DNA of 64,000 nucleotides. Origin: a virus. The notes under the pieces are model-generated. The model was given only the letters and a program-made list of their open reading frames with translations, was not told where the DNA came from and did not search any database. Positions 1 to 9,604 of this stretch are shown here, one piece after another. The DNA lies in IMG/VR virus record IMGVR_UViG_3300032080_000002, positions 24,330 to 88,329 of that record. One strand, written 5' to 3'. Each line of letters begins with the position of its first letter. The first letter of the stretch is position 1. The position numbers and the translations under genes were made by a program.

Positions 1-696
1 AAGACTAAATCCGAAATCGAGTATGCTTTAAAACAACTAGAGTTGAAAGAACAAGATCCAGATTTTGATCCGGAATTCGACGATGACAAAGATAACTTGG
101 AAGAGTTAAAAAAGAAAGGAGATCGAGAGAGGATGATTCAGAATGCTAGAGAATGGCATGAAGACTTCGTTAAAAGTGAATTAAACTTTGACGGTGACAA
201 TCAACCTACTCAGGAGGCTCAGCCTTCAGAAATCCCTTCAATCGAAAAATTCATTGAGGATGCTCAGGTTAAACACCAAGAGTACACACAAAATTATCTG
301 ACTAAAATTTACGAAGCTTTACCCCAATTAGATAAGATTGATTTGGAAATTGACGGCAAAACTATTTCATTTGTTCCGGATGAAAATTTCAAAACGGAAA
401 TGAGAAAAGGTGCTGAGGATATTTCGAAGATCGGAAATGAATATTTCGATGAAACCGGAAACATTAAAGATGCGAAAGGTTTTATTAAAGAGAATGCTTT
501 ATGGGCAAATCCTAAAACTCGCCAACCATTGGTTGATTTTATAAAGGAACAAGCTGTAAATAATTATATAGCTAAAACTGATAAAGCAAGAAGAAATATT
601 ACATTGGATGATGCGACGACAAGATCTGTTCCACAATCTGCAGAAAGAGGGGATGTTGTAGACAAAATATTCAGCAACAAGAGAGGTGGTTTTTAA
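1..696 (+). CDS. Probable capsid scaffolding protein, 5' end outside window
   Basis: The reading frame is open from base 1 with no stop, so the gene begins upstream of the window; the TTG at 43 is only an internal codon. About 231 residues are visible. The protein is acidic near its start (DFDPEFDDDKD), Gln/Pro-rich in the middle and helical and charged after that, ending in a basic Gly-rich tip (NKRGGF). It lies 29 bases upstream of the capsid gene, the usual place of a scaffold. The scaffold role is inferred from position and composition; I recognise no conserved motif. It could instead be a head protease or minor head protein fragment. Confidence 0.6.
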   Translation, partial: KTKSEIEYALKQLELKEQDPDFDPEFDDDKDNLEELKKKGDRERMIQNAREWHEDFVKSELNFDGDNQPTQEAQPSEIPSIEKFIEDAQVKHQEYTQNYLTKIYEALPQLDKIDLEIDGKTISFVPDENFKTEMRKGAEDISKIGNEYFDETGNIKDAKGFIKENALWANPKTRQPLVDFIKEQAVNNYIAKTDKARRNITLDDATTRSVPQSAERGDVVDKIFSNKRGGF

Positions 697-725
697 TTTA
701 ATTTAAAAATTTAAACAAAGAAAAA

Positions 726-2126
726 ATGGCAATAGCAATTACGACTCAACCAGAAAAATATTTCGTTAGTCAAATCGAAGAGGAACAAAGACCTCTAATC
801 TCAGAACTTGAAATCACCGGTTTATGGAAGCCTGAATATCTAGGGAGATATGTGGCAGAGAAAATGGATGATACTTCTTTAATGGCTCAGTTAATGATCC
901 AGGGAAGAGAAATGGCGGTATCTACCGATCAGATCATCTGGAAAGAAGAAGATAATAATTTCTCAGTAAATAGTATTACCGGTAAAGGGCTTATTACAAG
1001 AGCTGCAAACGTGTTCACTTTGAATACTTCTGCTATCCCTGAAGATACTTATGATATTGATTCTAATAGACCTGCGAATGCTCAGATCATCGCAGAGGTT
1101 GGAATGAACTTTATGGTTGTTGACTCTGCCGGCGAAATGAATCACGGAGAGATTACAGCAATCGCTGCCGATCATCAATCATTCACTGCTAAGTGGATTG
1201 GAGAAGGAGCTACAGCATGGACTATTGGAACAACTGATTTAGATATTTTCTTCTACGGTTACAACTTGGATCATTGCGAGTGTGCGCCTTGTATCGGTTA
1301 TAAAACGTATGCACCAACCAGAGAGAACTCGATGTTCAAAGATGGTCAGTGTACAGAATATTGTGATGAAACAATCGCTAATGAAGGAGGTGGAGCATAT
1401 AATCTTTTAGAAGTAGGAAACGGTGATTTCGTTACAGTTGACGAAAGATTACAACAAGCACAAATGTCTTTACTTGAAAGAGCTGAATGGCAGATGGCTT
1501 TCGGAAGAAGATTAACTGCAGCACAAGCTACAGCTTCCGGAAAAGTAGCTAGAGGTTTGAATGGGATCTTCCCAATCCTTGATGAAAGAGCATTAAAGTT
1601 TGAAGGAATGATTGAATCTTTCGCAGACTTGACAGAAATTGCTAAATATCTAAAAAGAGAAGGTATTAAATATGCAACTCTTAGATGTAGTGATGACCAA
1701 ATGGCTAAGATTAATGAGTTGATTCCTAACTTTACTCAGTTGCAATTTGATCCATTCGTAGATCATACAAATCAAATGTTCTACATCGGATTTGGAGGAC
1801 TTAAAGTTAATGGTGTTACATTAATTTTCAAAGAGTGGTCAGCATTAAATTCTCTTTCTGAAAATCTTGCAGCAAGATATCACTATGTAATTATTCCGGA
1901 AGGAAATCTTACAAGAGTAATGAATGGTGTAAAAACTAAAGTAGGTTACTTACAACTAGTTTGGTTTAAAGACTTAAACAATAGACCGTATAAATTCATG
2001 AGAGTTGAAAGCGGAGAACAGTCTTGCGGAAATCATAAGATTGATTATGTAAACAAAATGAGCATCGCCTTATTCCATCCTGAAAAATGGATTATTGGAG
2101 TAAATGTTGCAGAAGTAACACCGTAG
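726..2126 (+). CDS. Major capsid protein (probable)
   Basis: This 466-aa protein probably builds the icosahedral head. It follows the scaffold candidate and is followed by a strong hairpin terminator, an arrangement common for highly expressed capsid genes. The length fits crAss-like and other HK97-fold capsids of Bacteroidota phages. The N-terminus (TTQPEKYFVSQIEEEQ) looks like a capsid N-arm rather than an enzyme. A cluster of five cysteines sits at residues 184, 186, 189, 209 and 213, which is unusual in a cytoplasmically assembled capsid and may bind metal or crosslink. The call rests on position, size and general character, not on a diagnostic motif. Confidence 0.65.
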   Translation: MAIAITTQPEKYFVSQIEEEQRPLISELEITGLWKPEYLGRYVAEKMDDTSLMAQLMIQGREMAVSTDQIIWKEEDNNFSVNSITGKGLITRAANVFTLNTSAIPEDTYDIDSNRPANAQIIAEVGMNFMVVDSAGEMNHGEITAIAADHQSFTAKWIGEGATAWTIGTTDLDIFFYGYNLDHCECAPCIGYKTYAPTRENSMFKDGQCTEYCDETIANEGGGAYNLLEVGNGDFVTVDERLQQAQMSLLERAEWQMAFGRRLTAAQATASGKVARGLNGIFPILDERALKFEGMIESFADLTEIAKYLKREGIKYATLRCSDDQMAKINELIPNFTQLQFDPFVDHTNQMFYIGFGGLKVNGVTLIFKEWSALNSLSENLAARYHYVIIPEGNLTRVMNGVKTKVGYLQLVWFKDLNNRPYKFMRVESGEQSCGNHKIDYVNKMSIALFHPEKWIIGVNVAEVTP

Positions 2127-2142
2127 TCTAGTATTATTTTTT

Positions 2143-2185
2143 GTACCTCTGCGGAATAATATTTCCGTAGGGGTACTTTTATTTT
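2143..2185 (+). terminator. Intrinsic terminator after capsid gene
   Basis: A long stem begins GTACC and closes with GGTAC; its inner arms CTGCGGAA and TTCCGTAG pair with one G-T wobble. A T-rich tract (CTTTTATTTT) follows. It lies 16 bases after the capsid stop, so transcription of the downstream head genes would be reduced relative to capsid. Confidence 0.75.
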
Positions 2186-2204
2186 AACAAATTCATAAAA
2201 CAAA

Positions 2205-3134
2205 ATGGCAAAAGCAAAAAGCGTAATTTATATGTTCGACAAATCATTGGTTAATATGGTTCTTAAACCCGAACATGAAGTAATTGTAGATGATCAAGGT
2301 ACTATGGAAACATGGCGACTTGTCAAAGGTGACTCTACTTTAAATGTAAAAAAACAAAGACCAAATGCAGTAATCAATCGATTCAGAGTTGGTACACAAA
2401 AGATGGTGATTTCAGATGCTACTACTCAAAAGTGGCTTGAATCAAAACCTTACTTCGGAACAAAAATAAAAATATACGATCAGGCTCAAGAAAATAAAAA
2501 AGCTTTAGAAAGTGTTATGGCTAACGTCAACACGGTACTAAAAGTTTCTAATTTAAACAACGAAGAATTATTAGGGTTAGGGTATCAAGTATTTGGTCAG
2601 AAAGCACTGAATATGGTAAAAGATGAAGGAAGCTACGATGGTCTTAAAATGCAGTTGTTAGCTAAAGCTAATAACGAAGCCGATACAATCGAAAAACTTT
2701 TAGATAAAGAGAAAAGCTCTTCTTCTACATGGTGGGCTCTCGCTTTCGCAAAAGGAATTATTAAAGAAGATCAATCTGGAACTAAAGTTTCTTGGGGAGA
2801 CAAGCATGGTGGAGCAGAAATAATCAGTGTTACAGTTGGTATGAAACCTATTGATGCTATCACTGAATATGCAACAACTCAGGAAGGAGCTACTGTAAAA
2901 CAGATGATAGGTCAAAAGATGATTGATAAAGCGACATCGAAAAATTCGAAAGTATTAAATGAAGAAGCAGGAGAAGATAATAATGACGAGGAAGATGTAA
3001 ATGAATATCCAGATAAGCTTGTAGACATGAAAGAGTTTGCAAAACAAAAAGGATACGATGTTGAAGAATATGTAGAAATCAACCGTAAAGAGAAGATGGT
3101 TGAATATCTTGACAGTAAAAAAACAGGTGAGTAA
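2205..3134 (+). CDS. Hypothetical head-region protein
   Basis: A 309-aa protein of unknown function encoded between the capsid gene and a connector-like gene, overlapping the next start by one base. The first 100 residues are mixed alpha/beta (KSVIYMFDKSLVNMVLKPEHEVIVDD). The last third is very acidic and Glu/Asp-rich (EEAGEDNNDEEDVNEYPDK) and ends in a Lys-rich helix. Position suggests a head or head-tail joining role, possibly a decoration or ring protein. No motif supports a specific call. Confidence 0.75.
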   Translation: MAKAKSVIYMFDKSLVNMVLKPEHEVIVDDQGTMETWRLVKGDSTLNVKKQRPNAVINRFRVGTQKMVISDATTQKWLESKPYFGTKIKIYDQAQENKKALESVMANVNTVLKVSNLNNEELLGLGYQVFGQKALNMVKDEGSYDGLKMQLLAKANNEADTIEKLLDKEKSSSSTWWALAFAKGIIKEDQSGTKVSWGDKHGGAEIISVTVGMKPIDAITEYATTQEGATVKQMIGQKMIDKATSKNSKVLNEEAGEDNNDEEDVNEYPDKLVDMKEFAKQKGYDVEEYVEINRKEKMVEYLDSKKTGE

Positions 3135-3814
3135 TGATTAATATACTTTATAACATCATAAACACAGCTTTAAATAAAAATCAGATGGGGAAAATTTCTC
3201 CATCTGAATATAATTCAGCTTTGTTCCAGGCAATGTCTAAAAACTACGCAGAGATTTATGGTAACTTCCGAAAGCTAAGCTACCGTAAAATGCGTTTCCA
3301 AGATTCTGCAGGATATGGTGATGAAGTATTTAATTTGAAGCAGGTTCTTGAATTCTATATAAATGAAAAAGAGTTTGATCTGACTAATGGAATCGGTACA
3401 ATGCCGGAAGAAGTGAATTTGATTGATTCTGTTTTTGATGATGATGTAGAATTCGAGAAAACTGATTTAAAGATTTTCAATATCCTAAAGAGGTCAAATA
3501 AATTTGAGCCCACAATATGCAGTCCTATTTATACTTTAAATGATTCTACACTCAAATTATTGCCGGCTAAAAATAAAGTTGATATTACATACTTCCGAAA
3601 GCTTAAACAGCCGAAATGGACTTATGTAATCGCTAATGGAGTTGAAATGTTTAATCCGGATGCCACCGACTTCCAAGACATTGATATGCATTATTTAATG
3701 CTGCCAAACTTATTTATTGACGTACTCGCTATCTGCGGATTAAATCTCCAAATGGATCAGGTACAAAATTATGTGAATATGTTGAAGCAGGAAGCGATGG
3801 TGAATAAACAATAG
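3134..3814 (+). CDS. Putative head-tail connector or ring protein
   Basis: A 226-aa protein whose start overlaps the previous stop, so the two are probably translationally coupled. It combines a helical N-terminus, a central region with beta character (LKLLPAKNKVDITYFRKLKQPKW) and a C-terminal helix rich in Gln, Asn and Met. Size, position after the capsid gene and this build recall the ring or connector proteins of crAss-like phages. That comparison is from memory and is inference. It is the last gene before a terminator and the convergent packaging module. Confidence 0.6.
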   Translation: MINILYNIINTALNKNQMGKISPSEYNSALFQAMSKNYAEIYGNFRKLSYRKMRFQDSAGYGDEVFNLKQVLEFYINEKEFDLTNGIGTMPEEVNLIDSVFDDDVEFEKTDLKIFNILKRSNKFEPTICSPIYTLNDSTLKLLPAKNKVDITYFRKLKQPKWTYVIANGVEMFNPDATDFQDIDMHYLMLPNLFIDVLAICGLNLQMDQVQNYVNMLKQEAMVNKQ

Positions 3815-3841
3815 TAATTATTTCATATTTAAAAACAGAAT

Positions 3842-3867
3842 CCCCAACATTAGTTGAGGGTTTTTTT
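3842..3867 (+). terminator. Intrinsic terminator between convergent head and packaging modules
   Basis: Stem CCC-CAAC pairs with GTTG-A-GGG around an ATTA loop, with one bulged A, and is followed directly by seven Ts. It ends the rightward head operon. The stop codon of the leftward 40-aa gene begins two bases later, so the site may also slow leftward transcription. Confidence 0.75.
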
Positions 3868-3868
3868 A

Positions 3869-3991
3869 TTATCGCTTACCACAGCTTTTACATCCTTTTT
3901 TAGATTTAGCCACTGCCATCTGCGTTACTTTCTCTTCTATCTTTTGCTTCCAAACTGTTGGTTGCAATGCTTTAATTTTTAAAATATTCAT
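3869..3991 (-). CDS. 40-aa basic protein with CxxC motif
   Basis: A short open frame from ATG at 3991 to a TAA, starting three bases after the portal stop. The peptide is Lys-rich, contains a predicted helix (VWKQKIEEKVTQMAVA) and ends in GCKSCGKR, a single CxxC knuckle. Tight packing against the portal gene and a natural start codon support it as real. Function is unknown; it might bind zinc as a dimer or assist packaging. Confidence 0.5.
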   Translation of the reverse strand: MNILKIKALQPTVWKQKIEEKVTQMAVAKSKKGCKSCGKR

Positions 3992-3994
3992 AAT

Positions 3995-6400
3995 TTATAT
4001 TGTATTTGATAAACTCATTTCAGGAACTTCGGATTCTCTAATATCCGATATTTCCCCTCTACGAAGTTTGATTAGTTTCTCTTGATCGTTTGCGCTTTCG
4101 TTGATTCCTTTGATTCTAATTTCCTCGTCTCTGTCTTTTTTATACTGAGTCTGAGTCGCTTCAAATTCCATTCTCATTTGTTCTAGTCTCGCTTTGAATG
4201 AAGTTCTTTCTTGTTCTGTTTGGAGTTTTAATAATCCCTCGGCTTCCAAAATTTTCATCTGAGAATTAAAATCAATTTCTTTTTGTCTCAGTTTTAAATC
4301 AGCTTCTAATTGGATTGTAATTCTTTTCTCTTCATTAGAAATTCTTGATGCCTGGATATTTCCGTTATTGGCTTCCTGAATTTTTTGCATTTCCAAATCC
4401 TGATTCTCTTTTTTACGCTTATCTATTTTAAGTCTCAAAGTTCTCAGTGCAACTTTCTTGTTTCGGATATTCAGAATTTCTTCACCATCCAAAGGATCTA
4501 TAACTCCCTGAGTAACGTAAGTGTTAATATTCTGAATCAAAGCCATTCTCTCTTGTCTTGTCGGAACGTAGTCTTGGTATATTCCGAAATAATGTGATGA
4601 TCTATTTTTATATTTTTCCAGAATCTCTACATCATCTGTGCCAATCATATCAATATACTTGTCTCTGATATTACTCCATTTGAAAATATCATTAATTCTT
4701 GAACTTACAACTTGGAAAACTAATATTGACCACGTATGTAAAGCATCGCTGTAATCCTTCATTTGAGTGTTGTCCGACAATCTGTAAGGCTCAACATCAA
4801 ACAATGTTTTATTATCTGGCTTAGCCTGATCAAACCCTAAATAACCAAACGATTCATCAAGTAATTTTATATCTTCCACAAACTGAATCATTAATGCTTG
4901 AAGCGCATAAGGAATTCCTGTGGGTATTTCAGATAATGCTCTATTTCCTTGTGTTGGCTCTCCGTCTTCATCCAATGTTTTTCTGAATGCAATATCCAAA
5001 GAAAAGTAAAATGATAACACTTCTTCCGGAGTAAGTTTTTTATTGCCCAACGAAATGTTCGCGATCATATCCGGATCTATTTCAGAAATAATTCCACGTA
5101 GTTTATTTCGTTGGTGTAGGATTCTGTATCTCAACTCCTGAATAGAGTCTACTCTTCCTTTAACTTCTTCTACAATAGAATTGTATCCTTCATCTGTAAT
5201 ACGTGGCGCAAATGGGATGTATGGTGGCAGAATGTTTCCTTTATACTCTGGCATATTATCCATTAATCTATGTCTGATTACTTTTCTTTCGCCACTAAGC
5301 ACCATAATGCCTTCATACCAAACATTCCAATTTGAATCTATTTTTTCTGAAACATCTGATTTGTAATTGGGATCAGGTTTATATTCCTTTGGTGTGCCAA
5401 TGTCACTTGTCCTATCTATAATTTTTACAGCGTTTGTTTTTCTATCAACTTTCTTTTTAAATACAGATTGATGAAATGTTTCAAAGTTATAATAAAGAAC
5501 TCTAATCAAAGTTTTATTATCATCAATATCATCAGCAATAGTTGCGTTTACCATTTTCTGAATATCGTCATCAGTCAAAGTTATTTTAGAAGCTTTTGCA
5601 ATATTTTTTATTTGAGATATTGTAATTAGTCTTTCTTCGCCAAAATAACTACAGTCGCTAAAATATGGATCATTTGTTTTTGAGTGAATAAAGTTTTCAG
5701 GTCTTACCCATCTAATTTTAATTCCTTCGACTTTACATGTCTCAACGGCAGCTACAGCAAGTCCGCATTCTACTGCATCCTTTAAGGCTTTCTTCTGTGT
5801 TGAGTTAAATTTATTTTCATGGGAAACTGATTGTAAAACTAATTCTTCTGCAGTCTCAATTGATAATGGTTGTTCTGTTAATTCTTCAAGTTCAACTTGT
5901 TCTTGTGATTCCGGAATTTGTTCTGCAGGAATGTCTGTAAAGCCTCCATTAATTTGAGCCATCTGTTGAATGAAGTCTTTTGCATAAAACAAATCCATCT
6001 TCTCATTCTTCCTTGCAGACTTTTCTTCTCTAGCTGTTGGATCTAAAGCATAAACAGAAGGTGAAAACTCCTTCATGTCAACACTATTGTAAACCTTTCT
6101 TAAAAGCCTTGGAAGTAGATTTAATTTATCTTCCCAATCTATATGCAGGAATTCGTCGCTAATATATCTACGCTTGATATTTTTCTTACATCTATCAATG
6201 GGTTGTTTACCGACAGCGTACAATCGATTTTCTTTAAATGTCTGTTTGTTTCTGTCAAGTTTATTTGCCCATTCGCTCCAAATAGCTTCGGCATACTTTT
6301 TCCCAAAGTCAAAAGAATCTTTCTCTTCGTTGGAAACTAATTCGTTTGGATAATTGTAACTGTTTATCATGTTATTAATTTGCGACTTTAAATAAATCAA
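3995..6400 (-). CDS. Portal protein
   Basis: An 801-aa protein forming the dodecameric DNA entry port of the head. It has an N-terminal helical region, a stem-type segment (VRPENFIHSKTNDPYFSDCSYFGEE) that resembles the wing region of large portals, and a long charged coiled coil at about residues 650-780. Its start overlaps the end of the TerL gene by 26 bases, the usual pairing of packaging genes. Size and layout match the large portals of crAss-like podoviruses. The Glu/Gln-rich C-terminal coil may be a barrel reaching into the capsid. The family call is made from overall pattern and context, without a search. Confidence 0.8.
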   Translation of the reverse strand: MIYLKSQINNMINSYNYPNELVSNEEKDSFDFGKKYAEAIWSEWANKLDRNKQTFKENRLYAVGKQPIDRCKKNIKRRYISDEFLHIDWEDKLNLLPRLLRKVYNSVDMKEFSPSVYALDPTAREEKSARKNEKMDLFYAKDFIQQMAQINGGFTDIPAEQIPESQEQVELEELTEQPLSIETAEELVLQSVSHENKFNSTQKKALKDAVECGLAVAAVETCKVEGIKIRWVRPENFIHSKTNDPYFSDCSYFGEERLITISQIKNIAKASKITLTDDDIQKMVNATIADDIDDNKTLIRVLYYNFETFHQSVFKKKVDRKTNAVKIIDRTSDIGTPKEYKPDPNYKSDVSEKIDSNWNVWYEGIMVLSGERKVIRHRLMDNMPEYKGNILPPYIPFAPRITDEGYNSIVEEVKGRVDSIQELRYRILHQRNKLRGIISEIDPDMIANISLGNKKLTPEEVLSFYFSLDIAFRKTLDEDGEPTQGNRALSEIPTGIPYALQALMIQFVEDIKLLDESFGYLGFDQAKPDNKTLFDVEPYRLSDNTQMKDYSDALHTWSILVFQVVSSRINDIFKWSNIRDKYIDMIGTDDVEILEKYKNRSSHYFGIYQDYVPTRQERMALIQNINTYVTQGVIDPLDGEEILNIRNKKVALRTLRLKIDKRKKENQDLEMQKIQEANNGNIQASRISNEEKRITIQLEADLKLRQKEIDFNSQMKILEAEGLLKLQTEQERTSFKARLEQMRMEFEATQTQYKKDRDEEIRIKGINESANDQEKLIKLRRGEISDIRESEVPEMSLSNTI

Positions 6401-8636
6401 ATATTTCTATGTTAGTAATTGTCTCTTCTGTTTTAGGCTGTCTCTTTCTATACTTGGTTGTATTGGCTAAGACCGCTAATTGTAAAGCCACGGTACTATC
6501 ACATTTCTTCCTAATATCGCCTGTGTATATTTGGAGTTCTTCTAATAATTTTAGATAAGGAATTTTCATATCATCTTCATCTACATCATCATTAATATTT
6601 TCAAAGATAAAGGTTTTTAATGATTCTTCCTGATAAGGAACAGTTGCCGGTGAAGAATAAATTCCTCCATACTTTTTACCATCATTCGACAATTCTGATT
6701 TAAGTTTGGTCGGATCTTCTAAAACGTAACCTCTATAACCTCTTTTATAAAGCGTAGTCACTAATTTATCTTTGTTAGTTTCGGGTAAAACCGGCATAGA
6801 AAAATAAACCATTGCTTTAATTACATCATCGATTGCTTCTTCAATTGTGTTCGGTCTGTGATTATAGTATAAAAATACTTTATTTCTTTCATTCTCCGCA
6901 AGTAAAAATTCATTATTTTTTGTAACTCCAACGAATCCCTGATTTGAACCGGTTCCATATTTTGCTCTGTCTGATTGATATGGATCGACACCGAATGCTC
7001 CAAGATCAGTATTCACAGGACAACGTCTACCTCCGTCTTTTACGTTAACCTGATTTCTAAATTCAACTAATGGCATCCATGAAGATTGAAATCTACCATT
7101 TTTTGATCTTTTCATTTCTACTCCTTCCGGATTATCTTGAATTCCGTTCTTCCAAAATAAATCAAATCTTGTCACTAATAATTCGTACTTAGGATTCTTT
7201 TCAAAAGTCTTTAGGAAGTTTGCGTGATTGGTAACACCTTCTGTTCCGTACATACTGCTTGCATCTTCATCTAAGAATGCATCGGTGTCTACTCTTGGGT
7301 TGTTACGTTTCTGAGCATTTAGTTTCTTTTGATTGCCGGCACAGGCAGATTCTTTTGAATCTAAATATTGTTTTGCACCAATAGTCACTGTTGTTCCTCT
7401 TTCATTTGCTATTTCTAATCCATCTGGATTATCATAGATTACCCATCCATATTCATCAAAGAAACCTCTTGTTGAATAATCTGCAGGAATAAATATTGCG
7501 TATAATCCGGTACTCGTTTGACCAATATCATTTCTGTTATTTGTCTTTGAGTTTGTATAAAATTCCTCGTAGTTCTTTCCCCCTTTATTTGGTGGATTGG
7601 CTGTTGATCCGCAAATTGCTTTTCCTACAATATCCGAACCTACCTCATGTGTCATTTTGTGAGCTTGTTCCCAATACTCATTAATGTCGAGATTACCTTT
7701 AAATTTTCCAATCTCGTCATTTCCAGATAATGTTACCTCCGATCCATCATAAGCATCGACTGTTGTTGCTAATGGCTCTATATAAGTATCAAGTCCTGTA
7801 TCATCCGTGGAAGATTTATTATTAAGTGTAATTTTCTTCTGAGGGGAGTTGAATTCTAATTTAGATTTTGGTTTAGCTTCACCGGTTCTTTGTGGCTGTA
7901 GATGTTTTGGGAATTTAAGAAATGGTCTTACAATGTGTTTTGTAAATAAATTCTTGGCATCACCATCAGTTTTAGAAACAATTGGATAATAACCTTGTCT
8001 CTTTGTGATTGAACTCCGTAGCATTTCACTTGCCAAAGTAACAGTGAAAGAAGATCTTCTTCCTTTTAGCATGAGACTGCCATAGCATCTATTATCAGCA
8101 TAACAAGCTTCTAGAAATATAAAATAATCTCGTTGTGTAATCCTGAAATCCGGAAATTTACCATCAGTTAAAGTATAGTGTTGAAGGAAGAAATAATATC
8201 CTCCTGGAATATAAATTACTTCACCATCGATATAAATGAATTCACCTTCAAACTTTCTCTTGATATCAGCATCAATAAATGATTTATTATTATTGAATAC
8301 AGAAACAATTATACTATCTTTATTTGATTCGTCGGTATTGTTTTTATCGAAGTTAGCAAGTTGTTTAGGTACATCGTACCGTTTCCATTTCTGAAACTTA
8401 GCTTGTAGATTATATCCTCTTGCTTGTTTAGGTGCTTTAGGAAGTCCTATTTTGAGATTTTCTATTTCTACGATCTGACCTAATGTACCGTCTTTTGAAA
8501 TTATAATTAAATCATATTCTTTATTGTATCCGTATTTCCATGACAATTTTTTATTACCTTCCTCGATTACATCTTCTGAGATATAATCATTTAAAATAGT
8601 ATGTAGACTTCTTCTATATTTTTTTTCAGACTGCAT
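6375..8636 (-). CDS. terL: Terminase large subunit
   Basis: A 753-aa packaging motor and headful nuclease. A degenerate Walker A-like segment KGRRSSFT sits at about residues 191-198, lacking the usual GKT, as in some divergent terminases. A Walker B-like TLSGNDEIG at about 302-310 is followed by the coupling motif GSTAN at 343-347. The nuclease half begins with a beta strand ending in Asp (GAFGVDPYQSDR, D551), as expected for an RNase H-like fold. Neighbours are the portal (overlap 26 bases) and a candidate small subunit (overlap 11). The family call is strong; closeness to crAss-like TerL is inference. Confidence 0.88.
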   Translation of the reverse strand: MQSEKKYRRSLHTILNDYISEDVIEEGNKKLSWKYGYNKEYDLIIISKDGTLGQIVEIENLKIGLPKAPKQARGYNLQAKFQKWKRYDVPKQLANFDKNNTDESNKDSIIVSVFNNNKSFIDADIKRKFEGEFIYIDGEVIYIPGGYYFFLQHYTLTDGKFPDFRITQRDYFIFLEACYADNRCYGSLMLKGRRSSFTVTLASEMLRSSITKRQGYYPIVSKTDGDAKNLFTKHIVRPFLKFPKHLQPQRTGEAKPKSKLEFNSPQKKITLNNKSSTDDTGLDTYIEPLATTVDAYDGSEVTLSGNDEIGKFKGNLDINEYWEQAHKMTHEVGSDIVGKAICGSTANPPNKGGKNYEEFYTNSKTNNRNDIGQTSTGLYAIFIPADYSTRGFFDEYGWVIYDNPDGLEIANERGTTVTIGAKQYLDSKESACAGNQKKLNAQKRNNPRVDTDAFLDEDASSMYGTEGVTNHANFLKTFEKNPKYELLVTRFDLFWKNGIQDNPEGVEMKRSKNGRFQSSWMPLVEFRNQVNVKDGGRRCPVNTDLGAFGVDPYQSDRAKYGTGSNQGFVGVTKNNEFLLAENERNKVFLYYNHRPNTIEEAIDDVIKAMVYFSMPVLPETNKDKLVTTLYKRGYRGYVLEDPTKLKSELSNDGKKYGGIYSSPATVPYQEESLKTFIFENINDDVDEDDMKIPYLKLLEELQIYTGDIRKKCDSTVALQLAVLANTTKYRKRQPKTEETITNIEIFDLFKVAN

Positions 8637-9156
8637 ATCTTTCTATCATTGTTGGTAGTTCATATTTTTCTTGTTTCTCATTATTGACTGATTCGGGATC
8701 ATCAAGCATTGCTATTCTATCTAATATTAATTTCGCTAAATTAGAAGCGATAACTTTTGATTTTGCAATAGATGAAAGATGATCATCAGAAACATCTTCT
8801 GAGTCAAACAAAACAGCTCCTTCTAATTCAGACTCTTCTATTTCTCCAATATCTCTACAGATTATTGTGGTTAATTCATGCCACGTTGTAATCATTCCTT
8901 GAATAATTCTTTTCTTATATTTTGAATCATTACTCTTATCTATATTGATAATATCCATTAATTCAACAATCGAAAGATATATCTGCTCCCTAGACTGTAC
9001 AACTTTCAAAAGTCGAGACTCTACCACCTTGCCTTGTTTCCTTGGATATGTAATCTTAGAATCCAACTTAGTAAGTAAACCATCAATAGCCTGTTTAATA
9101 AAATCAGGCATATCTTTTTTGGCTTGCTTAATAAAGGCTGATTGACTTCCTATCAT
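8626..9156 (-). CDS. Putative terminase small subunit
   Basis: A 176-aa, almost entirely helical protein directly upstream of TerL, its end overlapping the TerL start by 11 bases. The N-terminus is basic (KQAKKDMPDFIKQAIDG) and the middle carries a possible coiled coil (VVQSREQIYLSIVELMDII). The C-terminal third is acidic. Small, helical proteins placed just before TerL are normally the DNA-recognition subunit. No clear helix-turn-helix is visible, so this is a positional inference; the next gene upstream is the alternative candidate. Confidence 0.55.
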   Translation of the reverse strand: MIGSQSAFIKQAKKDMPDFIKQAIDGLLTKLDSKITYPRKQGKVVESRLLKVVQSREQIYLSIVELMDIINIDKSNDSKYKKRIIQGMITTWHELTTIICRDIGEIEESELEGAVLFDSEDVSDDHLSSIAKSKVIASNLAKLILDRIAMLDDPESVNNEKQEKYELPTMIERYAV

Positions 9157-9158
9157 AG

Positions 9159-9545
9159 TTAATCCATTAATAAATCTATTCCGATTCTGCTTTCTAAAAT
9201 GTTTCTAATTGAAACATCTACGTCGCTTTCACCTCTTTTTTTATTCTTCTTAAAATAGCGGATGCTAATTTTTTTATTTAAATATGCACATATCGCCTCT
9301 TCATTTTTATAAGTTTTCCAAAAGAAATTTTTTAATGCTAATCTTTTTTCGTCGCCAAATAAATATTGTGAATGACAACTTCTTTGTACAGCACTTAAAT
9401 TATCTTCTTCACACTCCATTAAAGCTAATAATACAGCATTATAAGCATTGGATGAATACATTTTGTTCGCTGTTATCTCCAAAGCCCCTAAGAGTCTTGA
9501 AGTCTTACTTAATGGTACAGCAAAGCCTGCTTTTGAATTTTGCAT
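9159..9545 (-). CDS. Hypothetical packaging-module protein
   Basis: A 128-aa protein starting at ATG 9545; an earlier TTG at 9563 lies inside the promoter box and is rejected as the start. The body is helical (TSRLLGALEITANKMYSSNAYNAVLLALM) with a basic patch (YFKKNKKRG) and an acidic C-terminus. It is first in the leftward packaging operon, 9 bases past the likely transcription start, giving a very short leader. It could be a small terminase subunit or a DNA-binding packaging factor. I do not recognise the family. Confidence 0.7.
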   Translation of the reverse strand: MQNSKAGFAVPLSKTSRLLGALEITANKMYSSNAYNAVLLALMECEEDNLSAVQRSCHSQYLFGDEKRLALKNFFWKTYKNEEAICAYLNKKISIRYFKKNKKRGESDVDVSIRNILESRIGIDLLMD

Positions 9546-9560
9546 GTCTATATTTGATAA

Positions 9561-9600
9561 CAAATGTAATCTTAAACACGTTAAAGTTGCACTTTGCTAA
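9561..9600 (-). promoter_or_regulatory. Late-type promoter of the packaging operon
   Basis: On the minus strand a perfect -7 box TACATTTG occupies 9568-9561. No TTG lies at the usual -33 position. Instead TTAGC (plus strand GCTAA, 9596-9600) lies exactly 27 bases upstream of the box. The same TTAGC-N27-TAnnTTTG arrangement occurs twice at the divergent tail promoters near 28.8 kb, pointing to a shared phage late activator. Confidence 0.6.
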
Positions 9601-9604
9601 TGTT

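Noticed and set aside
9284-9604. Longer N-terminus for the 9605 gene
   Set aside because: The extension lies antisense to the packaging gene and over its promoter; ATG 9605 gives a natural protein start.
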